The notes under the pieces were generated by a model. It saw only the letters and a list, made by a program, of their open reading frames with translations, did no database searches and had not been told where the DNA came from. The position numbers and the translations under genes were made by a program. Below, piece by piece: positions 21,463-33,553 of a stretch of DNA of 64,000 bases. The stretch's first letter is position 1. Each line of letters starts with the position of its first letter. Source of the DNA: Galerina marginata (lineage: Eukaryota; Basidiomycota; Agaricomycetes; Agaricales; Galerinaceae); assembly GCA_023014335.1 (NCBI GenBank), contig JAECYW010000003.1, positions 496,001 through 560,000 of the forward strand, read 5' to 3'.

Positions 21463-24211
21463 GGCGACTTAGTTGGGCCTATGAAAAAGAGCGGGCAGTC
21501 CAAGGGTCGAAGGTCTAGAGTTGGACACGACCACGTCTTCTTATGTTAGTTGAACATCAAGTTCCCGAACCCAGGTCAGAATGTCACCAAAGCGAGTGAC
21601 GCTGGTTCCTAACCATATGTTTTGATCGGCCTAGGAAGATGATCGTCTGTTAATCGCGAGAAGAAAAAAAGATTTGCTGGCGCCGCTTGGGCTCCGATGA
21701 CGGGGACTTATATTCTCAACCTCTAACCGATTGTTCTATCAGCGCGGCAATGGTTCTCGTATTCGAAAATGCCGAGTCATTGACAAACACTCACGTTCGA
21801 GTACTCGCTGACAGGACTTCTGGATGAAATCGATGAGCGCGGTATTGGTACAGCGGACTAAAATTTTGAGCCGGTAAGCAAGGTTTGATGGACAGTGGGG
21901 ACGGAAAAATACGAAGAAGAGTTCTTCTTACCTCGTGTTCGACGACACTGGTGGTCATAAGCAGGCCTATGAATAAAGGGCTAGACTTTCATGGCAGATA
22001 GACCAGACATTCAAGCACCCGCGAGAGCTCATCGGACAGTGGTTGACTGTTGGCAGAGGAGCCCGAAAATGAGCAAAATTCCAGTTTGAAATCCGCGATC
22101 TAAGTAATCGCCGAACCTTTCAGCGGTTGAATTCCTAGATGGCTAATTATAAGCACGGATCAAGTTGATGGACGTCCGTGGGCAATGCCCAGCAAGTATT
22201 CGGTGTTTCCAGTATCTAAATTAAGACCGCTTTTCAGTTATGTGAGCAAGCCGTACCTGGTTCAGATAAAAATTATTAGAACCCAATATGCCAAGCGAAA
22301 TTGAAGAGTGATTTCTATTTAGAAAGATGCAAACGTTCGCATTCTGGGAGTTGCCAGCTCAGAGTCGCGGCGGACTAAATTTTGAGCACACAGGAGGCAG
22401 GTTTGGTGAAAGAAATGGGAAAGATCAAACCAATGTCCTTGTGGGCTCAAATTTTCCAGGCGGCGGCAAGTCGTAATGATATATCTACAAGTGAAGCGTT
22501 AGTAATAAAGATGCGAAATTCAGAAAGAAAAAATAGTACAGAAACTCATGGCAAGAGAGTCGAAAAAAACAGGAGAGACGGTATACTTCACTTGCGAACT
22601 TCACGATGTAAGTGCAATCCTACCTAGAATGCTCCGAAAACAATCAATCAAGGGAAATGCAGTTCATGGGTCAAGCTTCAAGAGACGCACCTTGCAACCA
22701 AGTCTCACTGACAGATTTCAATCGCGGAAAAGACCTTTCCAGTCCGTAGAGGAAGCTGAGTCAAATTCCTCTGAGAATCGATTGCATCATGAGTGGAAGC
22801 CAAAACTGGTCCCAAATACGGGACAAGGAGGTTGCGACTTGGCTAGTGTGCGGTTAGTTGGGGCCCTCACACAGTAACGAAAAAAGAAAACATACCCACC
22901 TCAACAACAACCAAAAAATCTGAAAGCCTTGCAAACGCAACGACTTGATCTACCCAAAACTTCAGTGGCGCCGATCGCGCTTTAAGGTGTCAATTTGTAT
23001 GTTCAAAGTGGCAGAATTGGAGTGAATTGTTTCGGACAGGCTAGATGCGGGTTGGTGAGCAGCAGGGTATAGTACAAGGTTCACGCACAAGGTTTTTCCA
23101 ACCCTATTCCCAGTTAACATACAGAGCTATCACGGAGGGTGTTCCGAGTCAGGAGCAGTTACGACTTCGCGAGTTCGCGAAGGCAGGCAGGCGGTGTGTT
23201 CTTCTGTTGTCGTCTGAACCCGGCGCAAGTCCTGTCCGGTTTCTGAGCGAGAGGGGCGGTCAGCAAAGTCAACTGCCATTTCCTGCACTGTGACAAACCT
23301 GAGACCGATGCCGCTATCAAATCGGTGTTGACGTTGGCGGCGATTTGGAGCTCGAGTTGGGCAACTCAGGGCATTGCAGATGGTACACGATGCCTTCCAT
23401 TCATTCGGAGAAATGCAGCCCTTCCCGATGTCCTCCCCTAGCAGGTGTGCAGACCAGCTGAAATGTATTTAGTTTAGCGACCAATTTGAGGGTAAATAAT
23501 CTTACGCAGTTTGTTAAGACCAAGGACACGCATGTTTTATGGCCGAAGTGGTGAAAAAATTGTGAAAAAATCAACAGAATCAACCCGAGCCGAGGGTGTC
23601 GGAGCAAATTCCGGCTGCTTATAAATACCATCACGGGAGTTACCGGCGTCTTAAACGTTCCTCCCCGAAATTTGGCTGGGACTGGACATTATAAAAATGA
23701 GTCCCCTTTTGTCGGACTCGTAATTATCTGTGGAGCACAAATGAGCTCCTTAGGGCGGAAAGAAATGCGGTTGGGTACATGCAGTCTTGAGCGTGTCAGC
23801 CTGGAGGCTACGTTTAGGATAAACCAACAGTTTGGTGACTTTGGTTGGGCAGAAAGACAGCACGGTTCCAGAAAGAGCTTCAGGTTATCATGAGACTACA
23901 TAATCGTACACACGAACACTAACATCAACAAAGAGGTGGTCGGAACTCGGCCCGCCAAAGCGCAGTCCAACAAACTAGACATATAACTTTGTCGGCTGCC
24001 TATTTGAGCTCGTGTATGTGCACTTACTTTCACCCAGAGGTTCTCTTGCGGTGTTTTCCCTCCAACAGCCAACCCTTACTCAGGTGCTATCTCACTTGTC
24101 TTTCGAATCGCACTACTTGGTGTTGACTTAGCGCGAAAAAACTCCAATCATAATTTCATGGGATACTATATGTATAATTGGAGCTATGTGACGCAGCGCT
24201 ACAAAATTGGA
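21463..24211. other. Intergenic, no supported gene
   Basis: It includes the upstream region of the CBM1 gene (21463 onward). I see no domain, RNA gene or clear repeat across the rest; short frames lack splice or codon support. Confidence 0.45.
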
Positions 24212-24582
24212 TTAAATCCTAAGGTCAGACTCAGGGGGCGGCGGAGTTGGCGGCGGAGGCGGAGGAGGCGGTGGGGGTGGGGGTGGGGGTGGTGGGGATG
24301 AAACCTGCATTACAAAGTACAGTATCAAATTAGTGCTGAGTTAGATGACCAAGACGGAGAACTTACACTTGCGTGATTAGAGAATCCATGTCCACAATTA
24401 CGGTTCGCACAAGGCGACCTTATGTCTCCAGAGAAACCGCCGCAAGTGCAGCTGACCCAAAAGCACCTGCCGGGACCTCTAGGCATTCTGCTAGATCTAA
24501 AGTTGCTTGCCTCGGCGGTGGCAGAGAGATTGGGCGGGTTAACTGATGTATCACCAGATGGATCGTGGCTGTAAGCTGCCAT
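24212..24582 (-). CDS. Small Cys/His protein with polyproline C-terminus, copy 1
   Basis: Two exons, 24582-24367 (72 codons) and 24304-24212, separated by a 62-bp GTAAGT..ATGCAG intron, give 102 residues. After a Ser/Asn-rich start comes a compact cluster, CFWVSCTCGGFSG then a cysteine and CGHGFSNH. With C-x4-C-x-C and a C-x6-C-G-H-x-F-x2-H block it could hold one zinc ion. Exon 2 encodes a run of about 15 prolines and then ESDLRI. There is no signal peptide, so it is probably intracellular. The family is not recognised. The first exon has exactly the same length as in the divergent copy at 25465. Confidence 0.75.
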
Positions 24583-24700
24583 GATGGTTTAGTTATACCT
24601 GGAGTGCGAGGATGCAGAGATAATAACCGCCGATAGGTTATTGTGGGCTGTTAGTGGGCAGTGTGGCGAGATGCGCTGAGGACAACGTTTATATACCAAT
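24583..24700 (-). promoter_or_regulatory. Promoter of Cys/His copy 1, shared with copy 2
   Basis: Read on the minus strand, a TATATAAACG box near 24697 is followed by TGTCCTC, then CACAATAACC and ATCGGCG before the ATG. The same blocks in the same order precede copy 2, at almost equal distance (115-118 bp from TATA box to ATG). Confidence 0.65.
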
Positions 24701-24969
24701 GGGCCACTGATATCGCTACTCTCTAATCGGTGAAGTTGTCTGATTAGATTGCAGCGGTGTTGTTGGTAAAACTTTTACCCTGCCGAATTTCGCCGGCAGC
24801 GGGAACTTGCTACGTAGTTGCCAAAAGAGCAGTATTTCCATAACGCAGGCGAAAGCATTTGCCTGTCGCGTCGGAATTCGGCAAGGCGGCAGAATCCTGC
24901 CAACATGGTTGGTGGCCCAACTACACTAATCTGATTCTGATCACCCAATTTCACCGATTGAAGAACAGC

Positions 24970-25150
24970 GGTGCGTATGATCAGTCATGAGTGATGAATT
25001 TTTCATCAGATAGTCGAAGCCAAAAGGTACGAAATGCGCATGGGTCCCTCAAATTCCAGACATCGACAGATATGCTCAATTTAGTCGATCTCGCATGCAT
25101 GTGCAGGCCAGGACTATATAAAAGGTGTCCTCAACGCATCTATTCAGCAG
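24970..25150 (+). promoter_or_regulatory. Orphan third copy of the Cys/His gene promoter
   Basis: The box ACTATATAAAAGGTGTCCTC at about 25113-25132, and upstream blocks around GAGTGATGAATT, match the promoter of copy 2. No gene of the family follows; the sequence runs into the upstream part of the functional promoter repeat. It looks like a leftover of a tandem duplication. Confidence 0.55.
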
Positions 25151-25261
25151 AATGCAAACCACTGGCAAAGGTATTTGCCTGTTCCTGGCAGAATTCGGCA
25201 GAGTGACAGATTTTTGAAAACACCACTTCGATCAGCCAGTTTCGACGATTAGGGCACAACG

Positions 25262-25464
25262 CTGCACATGCTGACCATGGTCATGGGTGATGAATTCATC
25301 ATTGGATAGAGTAACAAACCCTGAAACGTAGGAAATACTCATGGATATATAAACGGTGTCCTCGACACATTTCCCAACAGCTCACTGTCTGCCCACAATA
25401 ACCCATCGGCGCTTATTATCTAATCTTTGCATCCTCGCATTCCAGTTGTAGCCAGACCACCACA
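25262..25464 (+). promoter_or_regulatory. Promoter of Cys/His copy 2
   Basis: The box GGATATATAAACGGTGTCCT lies near 25344-25363, with an upstream GGGTGATGAATTCATC block and the CACAATAACCCATCGGCG block between TATA box and ATG. All recur at copy 1 or at the orphan copy. Confidence 0.65.
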
Positions 25465-25761
25465 ATGGCAGATACCAACGTTACCCCAGATACTGATACA
25501 TCAGCCAATCCGCCCAATCTCTCTGCTACCACCGAGCCCACCAACTTCAGATCTAGCAGAACGCCTCGAGGTCCCGGCAGGTGCTTTTGGGTCAGCTGCA
25601 CTTGTGGCAATTTCTCTGGAGACATAAGGTCGCCCTGTTTAACCCCTACTTGTGGACATGGCTTCGTCAATCACGCAACCGTAAGCACTTTATCTTAGTT
25701 ATCTAACATTGATACTAATTTACAACCGAAATGCCCGCCGTAGCCTCCTCCTGTGGGCTAA
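25465..25761 (+). CDS. Small Cys/His protein, copy 2 (short proline tail)
   Basis: Exons 25465-25680 (72 codons) and 25744-25761, with a 63-bp intron, give 77 residues. Exon 1 is closely similar to copy 1 (CFWVSCTCGNFSG and CGHGFVNH conserved). Exon 2 encodes only PPPVG before the stop, against about 30 residues in copy 1, so proline-tract length is what mainly differs. The two genes are divergent, with 882 bp between their ATGs, as expected from an inverted duplication. The acceptor (CCGCCGTAG) has a weak pyrimidine tract, so exon 2 here is less certain than exon 1. Confidence 0.7.
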
Positions 25762-26476
25762 ATTGTAGGCGCCCTCGTCGATCATCCGATTCATCAGTTC
25801 AAAGACTCACCTACCATTCTCCTCATGTAGTTTTCAGTGGATGAAACACGTAGGGGTTTATTAGTGATGAGCAGTTTAACCGAATGAATCTATGTATATT
25901 GGAATGTATGAACTGGTTTGTGAACGTCCTGGACCGTGTGTGCCCAGCGTTGTATCATCATTAATTGAAGGCTAAAACCAAGAACTGCTTTGAGCAGTGC
26001 TCGTATGCTTGACTTCATGACTAACACCCTTTCTCCTCAACGGAAGGCGTTAGCGACGCAATGGTCTCGTGGAAGCAGACCTTAGGGTATGAGGATTAAG
26101 GCCAACACGACCGTCTAAACACAGGTTTGATCTCTTCACGTGCTTAACTGGAAGAAATTCTGTGGAATCATTATTTTGCTTCTCAAAGAAAGTTACTCAC
26201 TATTTGCGACAGGATTAATGCATGCCAACCTAAGTAGTAGTAGCGGTTGGATTGAGAACCAACCACAACAAACTTCAGCAGGATAATCATCTCCCTAGCA
26301 TGACAGTTGGATTTTAACCGGTCTAATTGAGTAGTACTCCAGGATGAATGAACCCTAGAATTATCTACCAGTCGATCCAGTGTAAACACTAAGCTACATA
26401 TCTGGCGGTATAAAAGGCCAGTTATACCAGCCTAAACTAATCAAAACGTACTTCAAGTTCCTACGCAAACATCGAA
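25762..26476. other. Intergenic; carries a TATA box for the next gene
   Basis: No gene is supported. TATAAAAG at 26409-26416 lies about 61 bp upstream of the ATG at 26477. Confidence 0.5.
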
Positions 26477-27084
26477 ATGCTCAAGCTTTCGCTCGCCCTT
26501 GTTGCTTTTACCCTTCTTACAGGTGTAATTTCTAGCCCTCTCCGTCAAATTCCTGGCATCGAAGCGGGAGAAGAACTGCGTGGTGGTATGTAAATTATCT
26601 ACAGTCATATGGCGACTCCAATTCTGTGACGCTTATCTCTCTTCTCCAGTCATAACTAATCGTTAGTAGTATTTTAATTACGCCTTTGGTCTACTAAACC
26701 TTTTTGTGGACGTCAAAGGTATGGACACGAGGTCCGAAAAACTAATTCCGGACTGTGATTATTCCGACTCTTTATTTCCGCGCAACGGATTCTCTAACGT
26801 TGGAATTTTTGGACAGGGTTGACTAACCTTTTCGGAGGTGGAGGTAACGGACAAGGCGGACATGGCGGTATGCGCGAACTCAAATAAAAAAACCCCAAAT
26901 AACTGAATACCACGTAGGTCTACTCCGTAGGGCAGATATGGATAGCGAGGGATCACAGTATATGGACGCCAGCTCTGAAGGTCACCTCATTGGCCCTGGA
27001 GAGCATACAGGGCTTGCGGGCCTTGCGGACCACCTGGGAAACGCACTTGGCCAAATCGGTGCAGGACTTGGAGACTTATTATAA
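26477..27084 (+). CDS. Small secreted glycine-rich protein
   Basis: Exons 26477-26585, 26817-26867 and 26918-27084 give 327 nt (108 residues) in phase. A signal peptide (MLKLSLALVAFTLLTGVISS) leads to an Arg/Glu-containing segment, a Gly-rich exon (LFGGGGNGQGGHGG) and a C-terminus with repeating Gly-Leu/Ala (HTGLAGLADHLGNALGQIG) ending GDLL. There are no cysteines. The first intron, 231 bp, is far longer than its neighbours and may hide a further micro-exon, so the middle of the protein is uncertain. Function is unknown. Confidence 0.6.
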
Positions 27085-27773
27085 ATAATGGCGGTTTAAT
27101 TTACAATTTGAATCTTGCAGCTCTAACTGAGGCAGTGAGAGGCCACCCAATATTACCCTCAGAAAAATAGTGTTCGAATCTGTGGAATACGGTACGCGTA
27201 TGGAGCCCACGGCTGCATGTCCGTGTTACCGCTAGTCAACTAAGTCAAAGCGTGAATGAGGCTTCTCTCATCCTAGGCGCTCGAAGTTCGCACTACTGAA
27301 GTACAATAGAAATAACTAGAAATACCAAGTGATAAATAAGTACAGAATTAAAGACACTAAATAGTAGGTACGACGTACAGTGGGTAAATTGTTCACAAGG
27401 GAAAAAATATATATTACAGTACAACATAAGAAGATCGCGAAAAGCAGCGGAGTGCGAGCCGTAATCTGTCGACGAGATAACACTCGCCGAGTTCCGCAAG
27501 GACAGTAGGCAGGCGTGCCCAGCTTCTCGAAAGCCGGCGAGGACTTATTTCAGAGCCAGTCGGAAGTCTAAAGGAGGGGGGGGTAATCATAGCTTTCTCC
27601 CAAAGCAACCTTAAACGACGTATCAGCTTAGACGGCGACGACAGAGCGGTCAAGCTCAATGGGTTTAGTTTCGAAGGCTAGAGGATGAAAGTGGCGAGGG
27701 CCGTTACCGAGGATGATGGAGCCGCGGCAAGGTAGTGCAAAACGCTTCGTTCCGCACCAGTAGACACAAAGGC
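27085..27773. other. Intergenic, nothing recognised
   Basis: No domain, RNA gene or repeat is seen. Minus-strand frames at 27414-27659 are low in coding character. Confidence 0.4.
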
Positions 27774-28706
27774 CTAGATGTTGATGACGTCGTTCGCGAG
27801 GTCGAAAACAAATTTGGCTTCAGCGTCGGACCCATCCGCGATTGATGATCTCGCCCGATATCTCCTGGAACAGGACGCCAGTAACGCAAGTCAGTAAAAT
27901 GGTTGACAGCATCGCCATGGTTGGATCCCGATAGTGTCGAAGCGACGCTTGTGTCGGCCATTAGTAAACTTTTTCTCTGAACGTAAGCCAAAGCTATTAA
28001 GTTGAGATGTATATGGCCATACTGGAAGCGTCCACGAGCTCTGGAATCGATCCAACAGTTAGTGAAGGCAACAATGATACTGGGAGAAAGTAAGGAGTTA
28101 GCGACAGGGCATTGAAAAGAAGAGATTCAGGAAGAGTGCTCAGCAAGAGGGTCAATCGGGTGAGGAAGACCGCCTGGCGGTCCTCAACGTGGCCAAGTGA
28201 AGTATATGCTAAAATTTGGACTGAAAAGGTACGCAAATTGTCAATAACGTTAACTAACTTAAGGATAAAACACACAGAGACGCACCTTTTCCCTTAGAAA
28301 TTTGGCTCAACAAAAACATCCCTGCGCTGTCCAATTCGAAAGTATCCGACAGTTGTCCGCCCCATGACTCGAAGTCCGAGGTTGGTTCTCTGATAGAGAA
28401 TGACGAAATGGTAATCTTCTAGTACTTATAAGTGAGCCTCTTGATGTGTACAGAGACGAGAATGACGCGAAATCATACCTTGAGGCGTCCAGGATCAAAT
28501 ACGAACAGCGCTGACGTCGGGTTTCTGACCATAGGTCGCGGTTTAGAGTACACAGTCACGGGTTTGGTCCATGAAAATAGCCACAAAAATGCCCCAAGAA
28601 CGAGGTAAGTGGCAGCGAGACGGCTCCTAGAGGACAGCGATGAGGCTACAGGGGGAGAAAAGGGAAGCAAGAAAATAGCGTGCTGGCAAGGCGCTCCGCA
28701 GGACAT
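27774..28706 (-). CDS. Predicted type II membrane-anchored protein, unknown family (3' exons uncertain)
   Basis: Exon 1 (28706-28479, 76 codons) encodes one transmembrane segment around LAATYLVLGAFLWLFSW after a short Pro/Ser-rich start. Exon 2 (28418-28286) is clearly protein-like (KITISSFSIREPTSDFESW). Both have good splice sites and agreeing phases (introns of 60 and 65 bp). Exon 3 starts at 28220. From there several short introns are possible, and a last exon may end DAEAKFVFDLANDVINI at TAG 27774-27776. Exon 3 also contains the hairpin at 28168-28182, in frame. Single N-terminal anchors of this kind are common in glycosyltransferases, but no such motif is visible. Confidence 0.4.
28168..28182. 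repeat. Short hairpin GACCGCCTGGCGGTC
   Basis: Seven-base arms around a central T; flanking GAGG and CTC extend the pairing with a small bulge. It is similar in size and base composition to the hairpin at 18272-18296. Confidence 0.7.
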
Positions 28707-31025
28707 CGTAGCAAAAGAGCCTTGATGATAACTGTTCAATTATTGTGAAAGTGGTACATATAGCTCCCTGTGACTCCTGCGCGATCGCTGACCAACTACG
28801 CAATCAAGTTTGGACCTCCCCTTGATAAATCGGTTGGACTGAACTTCAGTCGGCCCCGCTTCGTACTAGTAATGCCGATTTATAGTGGGTTTACTTGGTT
28901 GCAGCAGTGTTTAAATAGTACGCATCTGGGAGGGGATTGACTAGATTGAAGGAAGTCAACTCTACAACGTTAATTCGGGAGTAACTCCTACTGAATTCAA
29001 AGGCGCAGATGCAGGGAAATAGAATCGCAAGAGGTCATATCGAGTTAGAAAGCCGAAATGACAATGAAAACCTCCCGCACGAAACTGCGACATCGTCTAG
29101 CGGCGATGCGCACGCTAAACTTGCCTGCAAATACCTCACGACAGGGCCTGTGCTGCAGGAATGCCTGCCAACCCAGCTGTTTACCTGTTGAGAGTGAGCC
29201 TGGGCCAACTGAAGCGTGGGCAGGCGCTAGACGAAGACAGCAGGGAGCATTCGAAACGGAACTGGGACATATATGGAGAGATTTGTTCTCTCAACACTGG
29301 AATGGCTCGGCGATAAATGGGACCGGGAAGGGTAGTTATCGTTCGAAGCCGGGATACTGGCGAAATTATCAAGGAATAGTGCGAGGAAAAGGGAATAAAA
29401 CCAGGACCTGGCAGGGTGAGTGGGACACAACATGGACGGATTCAAGTAGGTAGACCACGATGCACTGTGGGTCGACATATTGATATGGGCAGTTGGAAGT
29501 AAACACATAACGGCGAACAAAACAACATGTCGCAATATTCAGAAAATTTCAGAGAAATTACTATCCACATTGCGAGTAAGACTGCCTTTGCTATGTGTGG
29601 ACTTGAGAACATGCACATCAGTCGAGAATAATTATGTCGGAGAATAGATAAGCTGGTGGGAACGTGAAAGGGTCAAGATAAATGGGTGGGATGGTGACTG
29701 AGTAATATAAATGTAGGACCAAACACCCAGTCAAAATTTTTTGACGTCAGTTAAACAACAACTTGAAAGGACAGATGCCCCAAATTCCAGTCGATAAAAG
29801 CAAGGGATGTCGAAAAATCGATCGAAGAACTTTGTGAAAGACGGGAGAGATCAACATCCTAAACCATCTAAATAACACCCGCAACATCCTGTCGAACGAT
29901 GGTGTAGAGCAAGGTGTTATTATGAAGGTAAGTGCGGTTCTCGCCGTGTACTGCAATGAACGATCTAACCGTCGAGGGAGGATGGGCACACCCGACCTCT
30001 GGGTGAATAGTGTGAAGGAAATTGCATGATTGGACGAAGAGGGGAATGGGCAGAAAGGGAGAGGCTTCTGCTCAAGCGTCTTATGTAGGTGATTCTTTGG
30101 AATCTGATCTTCCCACAGTCATCGGCATTTGCGCCATCAATACCTCGTTGCTGGTTCGCGAGTCGAGAGTCCATTTTTACAAAATGAAATCATATTCCTT
30201 TTGCTTTCCTGCTTGACACGCGGAGACGTTACATTTAGGAACGTGAAGGCAATTAAATCTTAGCTCGAGCACCTAGTTGTTGGTATTGTTACTTTGTCCC
30301 TTGTCCGTCGAAAAAAGGAAGTCACTGGAAACTGACTCTTTTGATGATACGCCCCCTGAACATTTCGGTTGAGCAAATATGCGCATTCACCAATAACTGG
30401 ATATACCTGAGAATAAAACGAGGTTTTGAAAGCATAGCATATTTTACTAATGAGGCACGTAATTGCGAGAAGTACGCCCCGTTCATCGCGGCAATAGTTC
30501 TTTCCCATAACCAACATCGGAGAGGAGGGTATGAGCGGCGATGATAAGAAGCTATTTTGGGATTTCCAGTTACCGGGGGAACAATTGTCCCGGTGCCCAA
30601 GGCCCTTTGTCAACTATCGATCCTCGTTTAACAGACTTGAAATGTACAGAATATGAGAGACTCGACCAGGACCCTATCGATAAGTAATTGTCTGCCCTGT
30701 CAAGTTAAATGGTTATGAGTGGTATATGAATTAGAGAGTTGCCTGCGTGCTATGAAAGGAAATCGTTGCTTTTGAGCTGAGTAATAGGGTCCGAAGACTT
30801 GAATACCCTCCGTGTAAAGCGAAGGGTGTGTTCGGGGCGTGGTTCAGTGCGAGTTGTGTCTAGGCTTTGAGGCCGTAGGACACATGTGTGTTATGTGCCT
30901 AGAATAAAAATAACTAAAAGCAGTGTCTGTAAGCATAGATACTGTAAGCAACGCCAGTATAAAGAGATTCACTCCAAGTTGGATAATCTAGATTCTAGAG
31001 TATACGACTACTCATGACTTGCATC
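28707..31025. other. Intergenic, no supported gene
   Basis: Short frames on both strands lack domains and consistent splicing. The purine-rich plus strand around 29000-29450 gives spurious serine-rich minus frames. Confidence 0.4.
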
Positions 31026-32103
31026 ATGTCCACGCCTATTGATACAAGCAAAGTTCCTAATTACTTCAGTTACCTTCCGGTTCGCATACACAAAGAGACC
31101 GCTGCTATTGATGGCGCTACTCGCGACGCTATCGAATACTGTGCGCCTGAGGGCTCAAAAGAGCGGCAGCAGGCGATATATCGACACAGTAACCCATTCG
31201 GGAGTCCCTATGCGCTTTGTCACGCGGAGTGCGACCTAGAGAAGCTCGAGTTCTTTGTCAAGGTCATAGAGATGATTTGGATTGATGATGGTACGTACAC
31301 GTGTATGTTTCCTCGAGCAGCGATTCATAACTCACCCAACTGCCCGACTAGACGTTACTGAGGAATTACCTCATGAAATTGCCCAGCATGAACATGAAAT
31401 TCTCCGCCAAGGTCTAGACCCATTGCAGGATTCCAACCCTGATACGGGGAAGACTGTCGGTGTGAAAAAGCAGTACCTTCGTGATGCACGGAATGGTATG
31501 CTGGCTTTGGATCCTGTGGGCACGCCTGATCTGCTCCGTACCCTCGACCGATATCTCCGTGAGTACGACAGTAATGACCAAGATTTCTGCACATTGGAAG
31601 AGTATTTGCCGTATCGAATCCCGAACGCGGGCTACCGGTCAGTTTCTTTGGCGGTAATGTAACTGAAGTAACGAGACTGATGTAACTGGAGCAGTATTTG
31701 CAGCCACTTTACCCGTTGGGCGATGAATATCCGTTTGACGAATGAAGAGCGGGCCGCCGTGCACGAGTTCGAATGGACTCTTGGAGGAGTTGTAGCTCTA
31801 ACTAATGACTACTTCTCTTGGAAAAAAGAGAAGTTCCAAGCAACAGACAGAGTACGGAATGCTGTTCCTGTTTTGATGCGCCAGTACGGTTTGCCACAAC
31901 CTGCAGCACGAACACTTCTTAAGGGCATGATCGTCGACGAAGAAGAGAAGGCGAAAATGTTGCGAATGAAGTTGGAGACAGGTAAAATATCGTCGGAATT
32001 GAAGCGTTATCTCGATGCTTTAGAGATATACGCTGGCGGTAACTGTTATTGGAGTGCCACATGTCCGCGTTACAATAGGCCCCAAGAAGTTGAAAAAAGA
32101 TAA
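31026..32103 (+). CDS. Class I terpene synthase (stand-alone cyclase domain)
   Basis: Exons 31026-31290, 31352-31637 and 31704-32103 give 951 nt (316 residues). Introns are 61 and 66 bp. The metal-binding aspartate-rich motif is DDVTE (residues 88-92, split by intron 1). The NSE motif is complete at N218, S222 and E226 (NDYFSWKKE), and an RY pair (R306, Y307) lies near the C-terminus. The set and order match fungal class I cyclases that ionise a prenyl diphosphate with Mg2+. In style it is closest to the cyclase half of fungal chimeric di/sesterterpene synthases, but no prenyltransferase domain follows. The product cannot be predicted. No P450 or other tailoring gene is adjacent. An alternative ATG lies at 31014. 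Confidence 0.85.
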
Positions 32104-33553
32104 CGGTTGTGGGTTTTCAAGTATACAGAAATTTCTCTTTAATTGGCTTACCGTCCTTGGTCCATTATTTTAAACGGTGTCCTTAATACACTAGAGTACC
32201 GTGTCTACCATAACGCATCTATTTTTGGGTACGACGCGACCTCTTGACCCCTAAACTGGACGCGTTGTGTACGTATATTTGGAATCCAAGTTATTGATTT
32301 GACCGAAGAGCTCTGATCGCAATGACCCACGCGTTCGCGCTTCAGTACCACCACCACTCTCGAGCTCCCTCTCAGATTTTCGTGCCCAGACCAGTCAGCT
32401 ATCTGATACACTCCCTAACCACCCTTCTCGTTGTCCAGGAATGTTGCTTGCACCCCGAGGAAGTAAACAAGACGATGCTGTTCGAACTTCCCGAAGAAGT
32501 TGTTTGTTTAGATGCCCCGCCGAATAAGTACCCAACAAGGGCGAACTATTCAATAAGGCTACAGCTTTTCTTTATGCCAGTGTATTTCACGCTCGAGATT
32601 CTCGACTGAGAAGCTGTAATTCCCTCGTACGTCATCTCCTGGTCTTGCCTTCGTCCTACCCTTAAACTCTCCTCCTTTCTCAGACTTTAACTTTATGTAA
32701 GACCGGCGATGAATTGGGACTACATTTCAGCACGTTAGCCTCGCTTGAGGATATCACATTCGTGTCGTCTACTGTCACGTCTCTTTGGGCACATCAGTGC
32801 GGAGTACCCTCGTCAACTCCGACTGCATCGTTGAATATTGACCGGTGGTGTGGTTATAGAGTATTATGAAGCCGCCTCAGAACGAGTGAACCGCTTTCTA
32901 CGATCATGGCGAGCCTCTCTTCCAACATCGATGAAGCGAATATGTATTATGTGGTATGTTCCCGCCTCTCTTCTTCTCTCTCCCCATCACAAACTGTATA
33001 CTTGACAGGAGTTTATAGTTGAGTTCGTTTTCTTTCGCTGAAACCCTGCAATTCGTTAAAGTAGAGCGGGAAACGGTTACATGTCAGGTCATCGGTACGT
33101 ATTTGTTCTTGTCGACCCTCCCGTCTAACTTTGGATACGAACAAGAGCTGATAATCCGTTTGCAGGACAACCGTCCTGGTTTCTCTGCAGTCAAAGGCTG
33201 CGGCTTTCCGGTCAGCGTTTGATAACCGCCGACCGCCTTCCGACGTTATATTTTCACGATACCACGGCGAGGTAAATTCGTTCTAGCTTACTTCTCAAAC
33301 TATTCGCCTAATTGGTTGGATTGTGACAGGTTCATACATTCAATTCAAATATAAACCCTTTGGAGTGGGTGCTCGTCACTCGCAATCAAGCTCCTGCAAA
33401 CCCCGTGAACCGCACAGTCGGAACTTAGAAGTATCAATGTACGTCCCAATCTTTTCGAACGCGTCTATGCGATCCAATACAGTGTCCGTCCAATTATAAC
33501 TGGGAATACACGTGCAAATGCGTAAGAACTAAGGGTGTGGTACCAGGTGAGGT
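32104..33553 (+). other. Partial copy of the duplicated unit's flank
   Basis: Blocks here recur in the duplicated region: GACGCGTTGTGTACGT at about 32257-32275 matches about 35880 and 39752, and the stretch around 33195-33280 (CGGCGAGGTAAATTCG) matches about 37440-37550. Plus-strand frames near 32950-33230 look partly coding, with splice-like boundaries, but no gene can be assembled. It is probably a decayed first unit of the tandem array. Confidence 0.4.
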
